From contig NZ_JAHBZJ010000003.1 in assembly GCF_019635455.1 (NCBI RefSeq), positions 62,001 through 126,000 on the forward strand: a stretch of 64,000 nt of DNA, given 5' to 3'. The DNA comes from Sphingomonas sp. GTDB lineage: Bacteria; Pseudomonadota; Alphaproteobacteria; Sphingomonadales; Sphingomonadaceae. The notes beneath the pieces were generated by a model. That model had not been told where the DNA came from, did not search any database, and saw only the letters and a list, made by a program, of their open reading frames with translations. Of this stretch, positions 28,725 through 39,839 are shown one piece after another (the stretch's first letter is position 1; each line of letters opens with the position of its first letter). The position numbers were made by a program, and so were the translations under genes.

Positions 28725-29498
28725 AGAAACCGTCCTCTACGCACTGGAAAATGGCATTGCGACGATCCGGCTCAATCGCCCGGACCGGTTGAACGCGGTC
28801 ACTCCCGCCATGCTCACGCTCATCCGCGATACGCTGTGGCGTGCGGCGGACGAGGGCGCGCGGGTCGTTCTGTTGACGGGGGAGGGGCGCGGCTTCTGCT
28901 CCGGCGCGGAGCTTGGTACGGAAAGCGGCAAGGGGCTGAATCCCGATCTCGGCCGGTCGATCGAGCTTGGCTACAATCCGGTCGCGGAGGCGCTGTCCAA
29001 ACTGCCGATCCCGATCGTTGTCGCGGTGAACGGTCCGGCTGCGGGGGCCGGCGCCGGCATCGCGCTGGGCGGCGACATCGTGGTGATGGCGAAATCCGCC
29101 TATCTGCTCCTCGCCTTCTCCAACATCGGCCTGGTACCCGATTGCGGGGCGACGTGGCTGGTCGCGAAATCGGCGGGACGCGCCAAGGCGCTCGAAATGG
29201 CGCTGCTTGGCGAGAAGCTTGGCGCGCAGGAAGCCAAGGATGCGGGGCTGGTCGCGCGGGTCGTCGAGGACGAGGCGCTGATGGAAACGGCATTCGCCAT
29301 CGCTGCACAACTGGCGGCGAAGCCGACCATGGCGCTTGGCCTCATCCGTGCGCAGGTAAAGGCCGCGCTCAACAGCACCTTGTCCGAAACGCTGAGCATT
29401 GAGGCGACCAACCAGCGTCGCGCCGGCTACAGTGAGGATTTTCGTGAGGGCGTTGCCGCGTTCCTGCAAAAGCGCAAGCCGGAGTTCAAGGGCAAGTA

Positions 29499-29499
<1 letters not shown>
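28717..29499 (+). CDS. Enoyl-CoA hydratase/isomerase family protein
   Basis: 260 residues of the crotonase fold. Features are [15 protein letters not shown], the oxyanion hole [10 protein letters not shown] and [38 protein letters not shown], and [28 protein letters not shown]. The catalytic loop GLVPDCGAT has Asp where hydratases usually have Glu, as in PaaG-type isomerases, so the exact reaction is unclear. It is embedded between epimerase (8-base overlap) and mutase (TAATG overlap) and therefore probably works on propionate- or branched-chain-derived acyl-CoA. Confidence 0.88.
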
Positions 29500-31633
<2,134 letters not shown>

Positions 31634-31637
<4 letters not shown>

Positions 31638-32095
31638 CCCTTGGCTGGGCTTCGATCACCCTGCTTGCCGCAGGGATCGCTTCCGGAGCGGAGGGACCGG
31701 TCGCGATCGCGTGCATCGGTGCCGCGACCGCGAAAAGCGACGGCGGCAGCGTGAGGAAGGGCGCGCTCCAGCAGCAGGTGTTCGTGTTCGACGCCTCGAC
31801 CGAAACGGTCCGTCGCGCGATGATGCCGCGACAGGAGTTCGAACCGGTGTGCGGTTCCGAAAAAGGGCTGCGTTTCGTTTCGATATCGCCGGGTCTTGTG
31901 ACGGTCAGTAGCGACGATGCTCCGGACGGCGATCCGCTTTGGACCTGCACGTTCAAGGCTGATCGGATGGCGGGTACGGCGCGCTATATCCTGCGCGGCG
32001 AGTGGAAAGACGGGCGCTATCACGAAATAGCGTGGGACATGCAATGCCGGAAAACCGAGGTTCCGGTGTTCGACCTTGCGAAACGGAAGTTCTAG
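31634..32095 (+). CDS. Unknown small exported protein in the methylmalonyl-CoA operon
   Basis: 153 residues. The N-terminus [18 protein letters not shown] looks like a signal peptide. The mature part contains Cys in [22 protein letters not shown] and DMQCRK, four in all, as in a disulfide-stabilised periplasmic protein. No family recognised. The ATGA overlap with mcm and the 5-base gap to bioB place it firmly in the operon. Confidence 0.75.
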
Positions 32096-32100
32096 AGACG

Positions 32101-33099
32101 ATGAGCAATATCCGCACCGACTGGACCCGCGACGAAATCGCCACGCTGTTCGACCTGCCGTTTGCCGAATTGCTGTTTCAGGCCGCCACCGTCCATCGCG
32201 CGCATTTCGCGGCGGACGAGGTTCAGTTGTCAACGCTGCTCAGCATCAAGACCGGTGGTTGCCCTGAGGATTGCGGCTATTGCAACCAATCGACCCATGC
32301 CGAAACGGGGCTGAAGGCGACCAAGCTGATGGACGTGCGCGCGGTGTTGCAGGCGGCGGCACAGGCGAAGGACAATGGCTCGTCGCGCTTCTGCATGGGT
32401 GCTGCCTGGCGCAATCCCAAGGACCGCGACATGCCCGCCATCGTCGAGATGGTGAAGGGCGTGCGCCAGATGGGCATGGAAACCTGCATGACGCTGGGCA
32501 TGCTGAGCGACAAACAGGCGGCTCAGCTGGCCGAGGCGGGGCTGGATTATTACAACCACAATATCGACACCGCCCCCGAACGCTATGGCGAGGTGATTAC
32601 GACGCGCACGTTTGCTGACCGGCTGGAGACGCTGGACCATGTGCGCGAGGCGGGGATCAATGTGTGCTGCGGCGGCATCGTCGGCATGGGTGAGACGCGC
32701 AGCGACCGCGTCGGCTTCATCCACGCGCTGGCGACGCTGCCGAAGCATCCGGAGAGCGTTCCGGTGAACGCGCTGGTCCCGGTGAAGGGGACGGTGCTGG
32801 GCGACATGCTCCACGATACGCCGCTGGCGAAGATCGACGAGATCGAGTTCGTGCGGACCGTCGCGGTCGCGCGGATCACAATGCCGGAATCGATGGTGCG
32901 GCTGTCCGCCGGGCGTGAGAGCATGAGCGACGAGACGCAGGCGCTGTGCTTCATGGCGGGGGCGAACTCGATCTTCACCGGTGACAAGCTGCTGACCACC
33001 GGCAATGCCGGCGACGACAAGGACGCGGCGCTGTTCGCCCGGCTGGGCATGCGCGCGATGGCGGGCGAGGTGAAGACGGAGCTGGAGGCGGCGGAGTGA
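32101..33099 (+). CDS. bioB: Biotin synthase
   Basis: 332-residue radical-SAM enzyme that inserts sulfur into dethiobiotin. The [4Fe-4S] motif CPEDCGYC follows LSIKTGG; other signatures are [58 protein letters not shown] and [16 protein letters not shown], and the C-terminal [15 protein letters not shown]. The ATG is at the usual family start ([12 protein letters not shown]). No other bio genes are here. Its place between methylmalonyl-CoA mutase and pccA, whose product is biotinylated, suggests cofactor supply is co-regulated with carboxylase production. The next gene starts within its stop (GTGA). Confidence 0.97.
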   Translation: MSNIRTDWTRDEIATLFDLPFAELLFQAATVHRAHFAADEVQLSTLLSIKTGGCPEDCGYCNQSTHAETGLKATKLMDVRAVLQAAAQAKDNGSSRFCMGAAWRNPKDRDMPAIVEMVKGVRQMGMETCMTLGMLSDKQAAQLAEAGLDYYNHNIDTAPERYGEVITTRTFADRLETLDHVREAGINVCCGGIVGMGETRSDRVGFIHALATLPKHPESVPVNALVPVKGTVLGDMLHDTPLAKIDEIEFVRTVAVARITMPESMVRLSAGRESMSDETQALCFMAGANSIFTGDKLLTTGNAGDDKDAALFARLGMRAMAGEVKTELEAAE

Positions 33100-33896
33100 T
33101 CCGCCTCCTCGCCCTCCTGCTGGCGCTGCTCCCGCTCTCCGCGCTCGCGCAGCCCGTTGGCACGCCGATCGTCATCGGCCAGTCTTACAAGCTACCGTCC
33201 GCGATCATGGGTTCGGCACGTACGATCAATGTCTGGCTGCCACCGGGTTACGAGAAGGGCGCGAAACGCTATCCCGTGCTCTATCTGCTCGATGGCGGAG
33301 TGGATCAGGATTTCCACCACATTTCCGGCATCGCGCAGCTTGGTACGATTGTAGGCACGACGCGCGACATGATCGTCGTCGGGATCGAGACGGTGGATCG
33401 ACGCAACGAACTGGCTTTCCCGATCGCGACCGATGCGAAATTGAAAGCGGACTATCCGACGGCCGGTCAATCCGATCGCTTCCGCCGCTACCTCGCGCAG
33501 GAGGTGAAACCGTGGGTGGAGAAGACCTATCGCACCAGCGGTGAAAGCGCGCTGATCGGGGAATCGCTCGCCGGGCTGTTCGTCGTCGAAACGATGCTGC
33601 GCGCGCCGACCCTGTTCGATACCTGGATCGCGATCAGTCCCAGCCTGTGGTGGGATAATGAGGCGCTGGTGAAGGCGGCGCCCGCGCTGCTTTCCAAGGC
33701 GAGAGGCCGGTTGTGGCTCAGCGTCGCCAATGAACAGGGAATGGGGGTCGCGCCCTTTGCGGCGCTGCTCAAGGACAAGGTGCCGGCAACCCTTGCCTGG
33801 ACCTACGCACCGTGTCCCGACGAGACCCACGCCACCATCTATCATGGCGCCGCGCTTGCCGCGATCCGCCAGCTTTACCCGCAACCAAGCCAATAG
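33096..33896 (+). CDS. Secreted alpha/beta hydrolase (esterase, IroE/Fes-like)
   Basis: 266 residues with a signal peptide ([16 protein letters not shown]). The putative-esterase fold shows [25 protein letters not shown], the nucleophile elbow [15 protein letters not shown] (GESLAG) and a late His in [11 protein letters not shown]. Relatives hydrolyse esters, including siderophores; the substrate is unknown. The GTG start overlaps the bioB stop and pccA follows after 8 bases, so it is part of the operon, although its export makes a direct role in propionyl-CoA metabolism unlikely. Confidence 0.85.
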   Translation: MIRLLALLLALLPLSALAQPVGTPIVIGQSYKLPSAIMGSARTINVWLPPGYEKGAKRYPVLYLLDGGVDQDFHHISGIAQLGTIVGTTRDMIVVGIETVDRRNELAFPIATDAKLKADYPTAGQSDRFRRYLAQEVKPWVEKTYRTSGESALIGESLAGLFVVETMLRAPTLFDTWIAISPSLWWDNEALVKAAPALLSKARGRLWLSVANEQGMGVAPFAALLKDKVPATLAWTYAPCPDETHATIYHGAALAAIRQLYPQPSQ

Positions 33897-33904
33897 GGGC
33901 CGCA

Positions 33905-35941
33905 ATGTTCAAGAAGATCCTGGTCGCCAATCGTGGCGAGATTGCGTGTCGGGTGTTCCGCACGGCGAAGCGGATGGGGATCGCGACGGTCGCGGTCTAT
34001 TCGGACGCGGATGCGCGCGCGCCGCATGTGCTGATGGCTGACGAGGCGGTTCGGCTGGGGCCGGCGCCGGCGGCGGAGAGTTACCTCAAGGCGGACCTCA
34101 TCCTGGCTGCGGCGAAGGAAACGGGGGCGGACTGCATCCATCCGGGCTATGGCTTCCTGTCGGAGCGTGAGAGCTTCGCCAAGGCCTGCGCCGAGGCGGG
34201 AATCGCCTTTGTCGGGCCGCCGCCCGGTGCGATCGCGGCGATGGGCGATAAGATCGAGTCCAAGAAGCTGGCCAAGGAAGCGGGCGTCAACGTCGTTCCC
34301 GGCTATCTGGGCGAAATCGCGGACACGGACGAGGCGGTGAAGATCGCGTCCGATATCGGCTATCCCGTGATGATGAAGGCCTCGGCCGGTGGCGGCGGCA
34401 AGGGGATGCGGCTCGCCTATGGCGAACAGGACGTGCGCGAAGGCTTTGAGGCGACCAAGCGCGAGGGGCTGGCATCCTTCGGCGACGACCGCGTGTTCAT
34501 CGAGAAGTTCATCGAGAGCCCGCGCCACATCGAAATCCAGGTGCTGGGCGACCAGCACGGCAACATCGTCTATCTCGGCGAGCGCGAATGTTCGATCCAG
34601 CGCCGCCACCAGAAGGTGGTGGAGGAAGCGCCATCGCCATTCGTCAGTCCCGAGATGCGCAGGGCGATGGGCGAGCAGGCGGTCGCGCTGGCGCGGGCGG
34701 TGGGCTATTACAGCGCCGGCACGGTCGAGCTGATCGTGTCGGGGGCCGATACGACGGGCCAGGGCTTTTACTTCCTCGAAATGAACACGCGGCTTCAGGT
34801 CGAGCATCCGGTGACGGAGGCGATCACCGGCCTTGATCTGGTCGAGCAGATGATCCGCGTCGCGTCGGGCGAAAAGCTGGCGTTCACGCAGGACGATGTG
34901 ACCCTGACCGGCTGGGCGATCGAAAACCGCGTCTATGCCGAAGATCCCTATCGCGGGTTCCTGCCCAGCACCGGGCGGCTGGTCCGCTATCAGCCGCCCG
35001 CGTCGCAGGACACGCCCTATGGTGACGTCATGGCGGACGCCGCCGGCTATGTTCGCGTCGATGATGGCGTGAAAGAGGGCGGCGAGGTCAGCATGTTCTA
35101 CGACCCCATGATCGCCAAGCTGATCACCTGGGGGCCGACGCGGGATGCCGCCGCCGATCTTCAGGTCGCGGCGCTCGACCGGTTCGAGCTGGAGGGGCTG
35201 GGCAATAATATCGATTTCCTGTCCGCGCTCATGCAGCATCCCCGCTTTCGCGAAGGTGCGTTGACGACCGGCTTTATCGCGGAGGAATATCCCGACGGGT
35301 TCGCGGGTGCCGCCGCGACGCCGGAGCTGATCCGCAGGCTCGCCGCCATCGCCGTGGCGCTGGACATCGCGCGCGCTGCCCATGCCGCCGACCTGTCGGG
35401 CCAGATGGCCGGGCCGCCCCCGCTGTCTCCCCACCGCGCGGTACTCATCGGAGATACGCGTTTCGATACGACGATCGAGCCATATGAGGGGGGGCTGCTC
35501 GTCCGTCTCGATGCCGACGAACCGCCGGTCGATGTGATCGGCCAGTGGCGCCCGGGCGAGCGCCTTGCCGCATTTCGTGTCGATGGGGATCTGCTCACCG
35601 TCGCGGTGACGCGGACCCGGTCCGGCTGGCGGTTGCGCACGCGCGGCGCGGCGCATGAGGCGCGCGTCTATTCGCCGCGCGTCGCCGAACTGGCCGGATA
35701 TATGATCGAGAAGGTGCCGCCCGACATGAGCCGGTTCCTGCTCTGTCCGATGCCGGGGCTGCTGACCCGGGTAGATGTCGAACCGGGTGACAAGGTCGAG
35801 GCAGGACAGCCGCTGGCGGTGGTCGAGGCGATGAAGATGGAGAATATCCTGCGCGCCGAAAAGGCTGGCGTGGTGAAGGCGGTCAACTATGGCGCCGGTG
35901 AGAGCCTGGCCGTGGATGCCGCCATCCTGGAGTTCGAATAG
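33905..35941 (+). CDS. pccA: Propionyl/acetyl-CoA carboxylase alpha (biotin carboxylase and carrier) subunit
   Basis: 678 residues. It has an N-terminal biotin carboxylase (FKKILVANRGEIACRVFRTAKRMGIATVAVYSDADA), an ATP-grasp core (MMKASAGGGGKGMRLA, HIEIQVLGD, RECSIQRRHQKVVEEAPSP, FLEMNTRLQVEHPVTEAITGLDLVEQMI), a linker domain binding PccB, and a C-terminal biotinyl domain with EAMKMEN (biotinylated Lys644) about 35 residues from the end. With pccB it forms the carboxylase that makes methylmalonyl-CoA. It is the last gene of the operon; only 3 bases separate its stop from the convergent kinase gene, so no terminator lies between. Confidence 0.96.
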   Translation: MFKKILVANRGEIACRVFRTAKRMGIATVAVYSDADARAPHVLMADEAVRLGPAPAAESYLKADLILAAAKETGADCIHPGYGFLSERESFAKACAEAGIAFVGPPPGAIAAMGDKIESKKLAKEAGVNVVPGYLGEIADTDEAVKIASDIGYPVMMKASAGGGGKGMRLAYGEQDVREGFEATKREGLASFGDDRVFIEKFIESPRHIEIQVLGDQHGNIVYLGERECSIQRRHQKVVEEAPSPFVSPEMRRAMGEQAVALARAVGYYSAGTVELIVSGADTTGQGFYFLEMNTRLQVEHPVTEAITGLDLVEQMIRVASGEKLAFTQDDVTLTGWAIENRVYAEDPYRGFLPSTGRLVRYQPPASQDTPYGDVMADAAGYVRVDDGVKEGGEVSMFYDPMIAKLITWGPTRDAAADLQVAALDRFELEGLGNNIDFLSALMQHPRFREGALTTGFIAEEYPDGFAGAAATPELIRRLAAIAVALDIARAAHAADLSGQMAGPPPLSPHRAVLIGDTRFDTTIEPYEGGLLVRLDADEPPVDVIGQWRPGERLAAFRVDGDLLTVAVTRTRSGWRLRTRGAAHEARVYSPRVAELAGYMIEKVPPDMSRFLLCPMPGLLTRVDVEPGDKVEAGQPLAVVEAMKMENILRAEKAGVVKAVNYGAGESLAVDAAILEFE

Positions 35942-35944
35942 GGG

Positions 35945-37252
35945 TCAGACCGCCGGCGGCGCGGATGGCAGCACGACGGTGATGCGCAGCCCGCCGATCG
36001 GCGAATTCCCCGCCTCGATCCGGCCGTGATGCCCCTCGACGATCGCGCGTGCGGTCGCAAGGCTAAGGCCCGATCCGCCCGGCGTGTTCTGGGCGTCCGC
36101 GCGGTAAAAGGGTTCGAACAGCTGCTGCGCGAGCGCGACATCGACGCCCGGCGCATTGTCGTCGATGATCAGACGCCATGCGTCGCGCTGGCTTTCCAGC
36201 CCCAGCACGATCCGGCCGCCACGCGGAACATAGCGCATGCTGTTTTCGATCAGCGCGCCGAACAGCTGCTCGATCCGCTCGGCATCCCATTTCACGATGA
36301 TGGTGAAGGGAGGAAGATTGCTCGTTTCGAGGCTGACCCCCGCCGCCTGCGCCATCTTGCCATGGCTCCAGATCGCGTTGTGGATCAGCGCGCGCGGATC
36401 GACATCGGCGAAGCGGAGCGGCAGCCGGCCGAGATCGGCGAGCGCGACCGCGTGCAAATCCTCCGCCATGCGGGAGAGGCGCAACTGATCGGCTTCCAGT
36501 TCCGCCTGCAATTCGGTGTCGCCCGCCAGCCGCTCGTTGACCATCGACAGCCGTTCGCCAAATCGCTGGATGGGATCGCGCAGTTCCTCCGCGATCATCA
36601 CCAGCCAGGTGCGGCGTGCGGTTTCGATGCGCCCGAACCGGCTGGCGATGCGCCGCAGATTGCGCATCGTCGCGACGGTTTCACGCGGGGCGGTTTCGTC
36701 GATATAGATGTCGTCGGCGCCCTCGATCACCTCCTGGCTGGCGTGCAGCATCTGGATCTGCGGCCGCGACCAGCGGCCCGCGATCCAGTAGGCGGCGAGC
36801 AACAACAGCGCGAACATCCCGAACAGCACCGCCGCGATGCCCAGATAATGATCGCGCAGCAGCTCGCGGTCGCCATCCGTCAGCCGGGGCGGCCGCACGA
36901 TCCGCACCTTCGCGACCTCGCGTCCGTTCACCGTGACCGGGCGCTCCAGCAGCATCGGGGTCGTGGTCGGCCCGGCGAGCAGCCGGCCGTCCGGCGCGAC
37001 GATCGCGGTACGCCCGCCAAGGATCATCGGATCGCGCGTGTCCAGTTCGTCGATGACCTGCGCGAACGGCTTCCCCGCAGTTGCGGAGGCCGATGCAAGC
37101 GCGGCGAAGATGTCCAGATGCTCGCGATCGCGCACCGCCATCAGGCGTTGGCTGCTGGTGTGAACGTTCCACAGCAACAGACCACCGGGAAGCGCGACGA
37201 CCAGCAACGCCTGCGCGGCGAGCGTGGTGAACATTCGACGAAACAATCGCAA
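35945..37252 (-). CDS. Sensor histidine kinase-like protein with Glu in place of the phosphoacceptor His
   Basis: 435 residues. It has two membrane helices (about 10-28 and 138-157) flanking a periplasmic sensor, a HAMP-like linker, a dimerisation helix and a HATPase domain. The H-box, normally SHELRTPL, reads AEELRDPI with Glu222 at the His position (codon 36587-36589). The ATPase parts are partly degenerate: N box LIENSMRYVPRGGRIV is kept, the G1 box is DDNAPGVD rather than DxGxGI, LFEPFYRAD is kept, and G2 is GGSGLSLA. Autophosphorylation on His is therefore not possible. No response regulator is adjacent. It may be a pseudokinase that binds or regulates another two-component protein. Confidence 0.85.
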   Translation of the reverse strand: MRLFRRMFTTLAAQALLVVALPGGLLLWNVHTSSQRLMAVRDREHLDIFAALASASATAGKPFAQVIDELDTRDPMILGGRTAIVAPDGRLLAGPTTTPMLLERPVTVNGREVAKVRIVRPPRLTDGDRELLRDHYLGIAAVLFGMFALLLLAAYWIAGRWSRPQIQMLHASQEVIEGADDIYIDETAPRETVATMRNLRRIASRFGRIETARRTWLVMIAEELRDPIQRFGERLSMVNERLAGDTELQAELEADQLRLSRMAEDLHAVALADLGRLPLRFADVDPRALIHNAIWSHGKMAQAAGVSLETSNLPPFTIIVKWDAERIEQLFGALIENSMRYVPRGGRIVLGLESQRDAWRLIIDDNAPGVDVALAQQLFEPFYRADAQNTPGGSGLSLATARAIVEGHHGRIEAGNSPIGGLRITVVLPSAPPAV

Positions 37253-37299
37253 CTCAATCTCCCCCGGCCGGACCGCCCTGCGCTCCGATCAAATGTCGT

Positions 37300-37521
37300 T
37301 CACTCCGCGCCAAAGCCCAATGCCAGCGAATCGAGCAGTCGCCCGCCCGCCATGAACACGACGCCGGTACATGCGGCGAACAGCATCCAGCCCCCAACGC
37401 CCGGATACTGATCCAGATAGACTGCGCCCCGCTGCACCGCGCCGTTGGCCAGCGCATAGATCACGAGGAACGCCTCGAACTTGGTCTTTATCGTGAACAG
37501 GCGTTTGATGCGCACAACCAT
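37300..37521 (-). CDS. Small membrane protein
   Basis: 73 residues. A basic N-terminus (RIKRLFTIKTKFEA) is followed by two hydrophobic segments (FLVIYALANGAVQRGAVYL and WMLFAACTGVVFMAGGRLLDSLAL) separated by the short DQYPGVGG. The composition, with a positive start and two helices, looks like a real small inner-membrane protein rather than a chance frame, and I recall similar proteins in sphingomonads, without known function. It lies 47 bases upstream of the pseudokinase-like sensor on the same strand and could be cotranscribed. Confidence 0.6.
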   Translation of the reverse strand: MVVRIKRLFTIKTKFEAFLVIYALANGAVQRGAVYLDQYPGVGGWMLFAACTGVVFMAGGRLLDSLALGFGAE

Positions 37522-37585
37522 GACAGTTTCAACGCAAAAGTCGGGCCAATGGCGATTATCCGACGATTCGCGTTAAGCGTCATGG

Positions 37586-38842
37586 TTACCTGTCAATTAA
37601 CCCGACAGTGCCTAACAGTCCATGCAGGGCGGTACGCGCCCGTTCGATCCGCGCGAGCAACTGGGGATCGGCGATTTCGTCCTGCGCGATCGTTTCGGGC
37701 CAGTGGGTTGCGATGACATCCGCGATCCGGTCGAGCCTTTGGTCATCGACCAGAAAGCGTGGATCGACCGTCGCTGGATCGGCGACGACGCGCAGGCGCA
37801 GGCACGCCGGCCCGCCGCCATTGGCCATCGACTGGCGGACATCGACCACTTCGAGATGGCGGATCGGCCCATTGCCCGCAACATGCGCTTCCAGCCAGGC
37901 CCATACCGAAGGCGTTTCGCGCGCTTCAAGGGGCAGGATCAGTGCGGTTTCGCCGGATGGCAGAGTCACCAGCTGTGCGTTGAAGAGATAAGAGGTGATC
38001 GCGTCCTGAAGGCTCACCTCTGCCGCGGGAACCTCGACGATCTCGACCTCCGGCATCATCGCGCGCAACCGCGCGTAAACTCCCTCCTTGTCGGCAAAGG
38101 CATCCTCATGCGCGAACAGCACGCGCCCGTTCGCCACCGCGACGACATCGTTGTGAAAGGCGCCGGCGGCGATCGCCGCGTCCGACTGGGCGACGAACAA
38201 GGTGCGATCGGGATCGAGTCCGTGGCGGCGCGCGATCGTCTCGCTGGCGGTTCGATGCTGCCGCGCGGGGAACGGGCCGCCACCGACGCCATAGACGAAG
38301 ATCTCGACCCCGGGCGCATCATGCGCGGGCGCGAGCCGCATGTGATTGGCCGCGCCCTCGTCCCCGAACGGCGCGGGGACGGGACCGTGGACGCGGAAGG
38401 CGGGATCGGCGAACGCCAGTTGGAGCTGCGCCAGCGTCTCGGGCCACTCATGGCTGCGATGCGGCATGGTGACGAGATTGGCGACGCTCAGATGGCAACG
38501 GCCATCGGCGGTGTCGGCCGCCGGAGAGACGGTCGCCGCGTTCGCGGCCCACATCGCCGACGCCGACAGCGCCTGCGCCTGCAGGTGCGGCGCGGCATCG
38601 GCATATGCGACCGCCAGCGTGGAGAGCCAGCGATGGTCGGGCCGCGCATGGGGCAGCAGGATGCCCTGGGTCAGCCCCAGCGCCAGATTGGCGCGCATCT
38701 TCGCGATCCCTTGAAGGGCGGCGGCGCGCGGATGGGACACCGCCCCCCGGTTGCGGGTCGCGGCCAGATTGCCGGGGCTCAGGCCCGCATAATTATGGCT
38801 TGGCCCGATGATCCCGTCGAAATTGATCTCAACGTGCGGCAT
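37586..38842 (-). CDS. astB: N-succinylarginine dihydrolase
   Basis: 418 residues. It hydrolyses succinylarginine to succinylornithine, CO2 and ammonia in the arginine succinyltransferase pathway. Family features are HVEINFDGIIGPSHNYAGLSPGNLAATRN at the N-terminus, GAANHMRLAPAHDAPGVEIFVYG, QSDAAIAAGAFHNDVVAVANGRVLFAHEDAF (catalytic His), and the C-terminal VRQSMANGGGPACLRLRVV with catalytic Cys in GGGPACLRLR. The start overlaps the astA stop by 14 bases, indicating an operon. astC, astD and a canonical astE are not in the window. Confidence 0.96.
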   Translation of the reverse strand: MPHVEINFDGIIGPSHNYAGLSPGNLAATRNRGAVSHPRAAALQGIAKMRANLALGLTQGILLPHARPDHRWLSTLAVAYADAAPHLQAQALSASAMWAANAATVSPAADTADGRCHLSVANLVTMPHRSHEWPETLAQLQLAFADPAFRVHGPVPAPFGDEGAANHMRLAPAHDAPGVEIFVYGVGGGPFPARQHRTASETIARRHGLDPDRTLFVAQSDAAIAAGAFHNDVVAVANGRVLFAHEDAFADKEGVYARLRAMMPEVEIVEVPAAEVSLQDAITSYLFNAQLVTLPSGETALILPLEARETPSVWAWLEAHVAGNGPIRHLEVVDVRQSMANGGGPACLRLRVVADPATVDPRFLVDDQRLDRIADVIATHWPETIAQDEIADPQLLARIERARTALHGLLGTVGLIDR

Positions 38843-39839
38843 GGACGATCCGAGCGCCGGGTTCGATGCCCAACAGGTCCGCCGAGGCCGCGTCGAGCGT
38901 GACGCCATCGCTGTCCGTCCCGACCTTTGCGTGACAGGCCCGGAACTCGCCAAGCATGCCGCGCGCTGCGATCGCTGCGCCCCCGCCGGGGCCGATTGCG
39001 GCCACCTGATCGGTACGGCAGTCGCGGATCGTCGCAACCTGATCGGTCCGCGCGGTCATCGTTGGTCCGCCATCGAAAATGTCGATGTAATTCTCGAACG
39101 CGAACCCTTCATTTTCCAGCATCCGCATCGCCGCGCGGCCGGACGGGTGGGGGAGGCCGATCACGCTGCGCGCCGTTTCGGTGAGCATTGCGGTGTAGAT
39201 CGGGTGCTTGGGCATCAGATCGGCGATGAACTGGTTGCCATGGATCGCGTTGAATTCGTCCGCCTGTTGAAAATTCATGCCGAAGAATCGCCCGGCGACC
39301 CCGTCCCAGAAGGGGGATCCCCCCGCCTCGTCGATCACGCCGCGCAGTTCCGCCAGCATCCGGTCACCGAACCGCGCGCGGTGCATGGCGATGAAGAGAT
39401 AGCGGCTGCGCGCGAGCAGAATGCCCAGGCCGCCGGCCCGCTCGCCGGGATGGAGGAACAGGCCGCCCACCTCGCTGCACCCCTCCAGATCGTTGACCAG
39501 GCTCAGGATTTCAGCGCGAAACGTCCGTCCCAGCGCCTCGCTATGCTTCGTCTCGGTGCCGATCCGATAGCTGTAAAAGGGCCAGCGCTGGCCGACCTGG
39601 GTAAAGATCTGGCACGTGCCGCGCACCTCGCCCGTCGCGACATTTTCGAGTACCAGCACGAACAGCTCGTCCTTCAGCGCATCGTCGGTACGGGCAAACG
39701 CCTCGGCGCTGCGCTCCAGCTTGGCGATCAGCGACTTTTTTTCCGGGGGAAGGTTCGTGAACCCGCCCCCCGTCAGCTTCGCCATTTCATAAAGATGCTG
39801 TAGATCGTCCGCTCGTGCGGGCCGGATGACGAAGCTCAT
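38829..39839 (-). CDS. astA: Arginine N-succinyltransferase
   Basis: 336 residues. It transfers succinyl from succinyl-CoA to the alpha-amino group of arginine, the first step of the AST pathway. Features are FVIRPARADDLQHLYEMAKLTGGGFTNLPPEKKSLIAKLERS, GTCQIFTQVGQRWPFYSYRIG, LEGCSEVGGLFLHPGERAGGLGILLARSRYLFIA, and DGVAGRFFGMNFQQADEFNAI. The gene overlaps the upstream M20 hydrolase by 4 bases and downstream astB by 14, so all three are probably translated from one message. Confidence 0.96.
   Translation of the reverse strand: MSFVIRPARADDLQHLYEMAKLTGGGFTNLPPEKKSLIAKLERSAEAFARTDDALKDELFVLVLENVATGEVRGTCQIFTQVGQRWPFYSYRIGTETKHSEALGRTFRAEILSLVNDLEGCSEVGGLFLHPGERAGGLGILLARSRYLFIAMHRARFGDRMLAELRGVIDEAGGSPFWDGVAGRFFGMNFQQADEFNAIHGNQFIADLMPKHPIYTAMLTETARSVIGLPHPSGRAAMRMLENEGFAFENYIDIFDGGPTMTARTDQVATIRDCRTDQVAAIGPGGGAAIAARGMLGEFRACHAKVGTDSDGVTLDAASADLLGIEPGARIVHAAR

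Noticed and set aside
36026..37411. 461-codon plus-strand frame opposite the sensor kinase
   Set aside because: The translation is low in hydrophobic structure and rich in Arg/His/Gln/Asp, as antisense frames are here; the minus strand has clear membrane helices and ATPase motifs.
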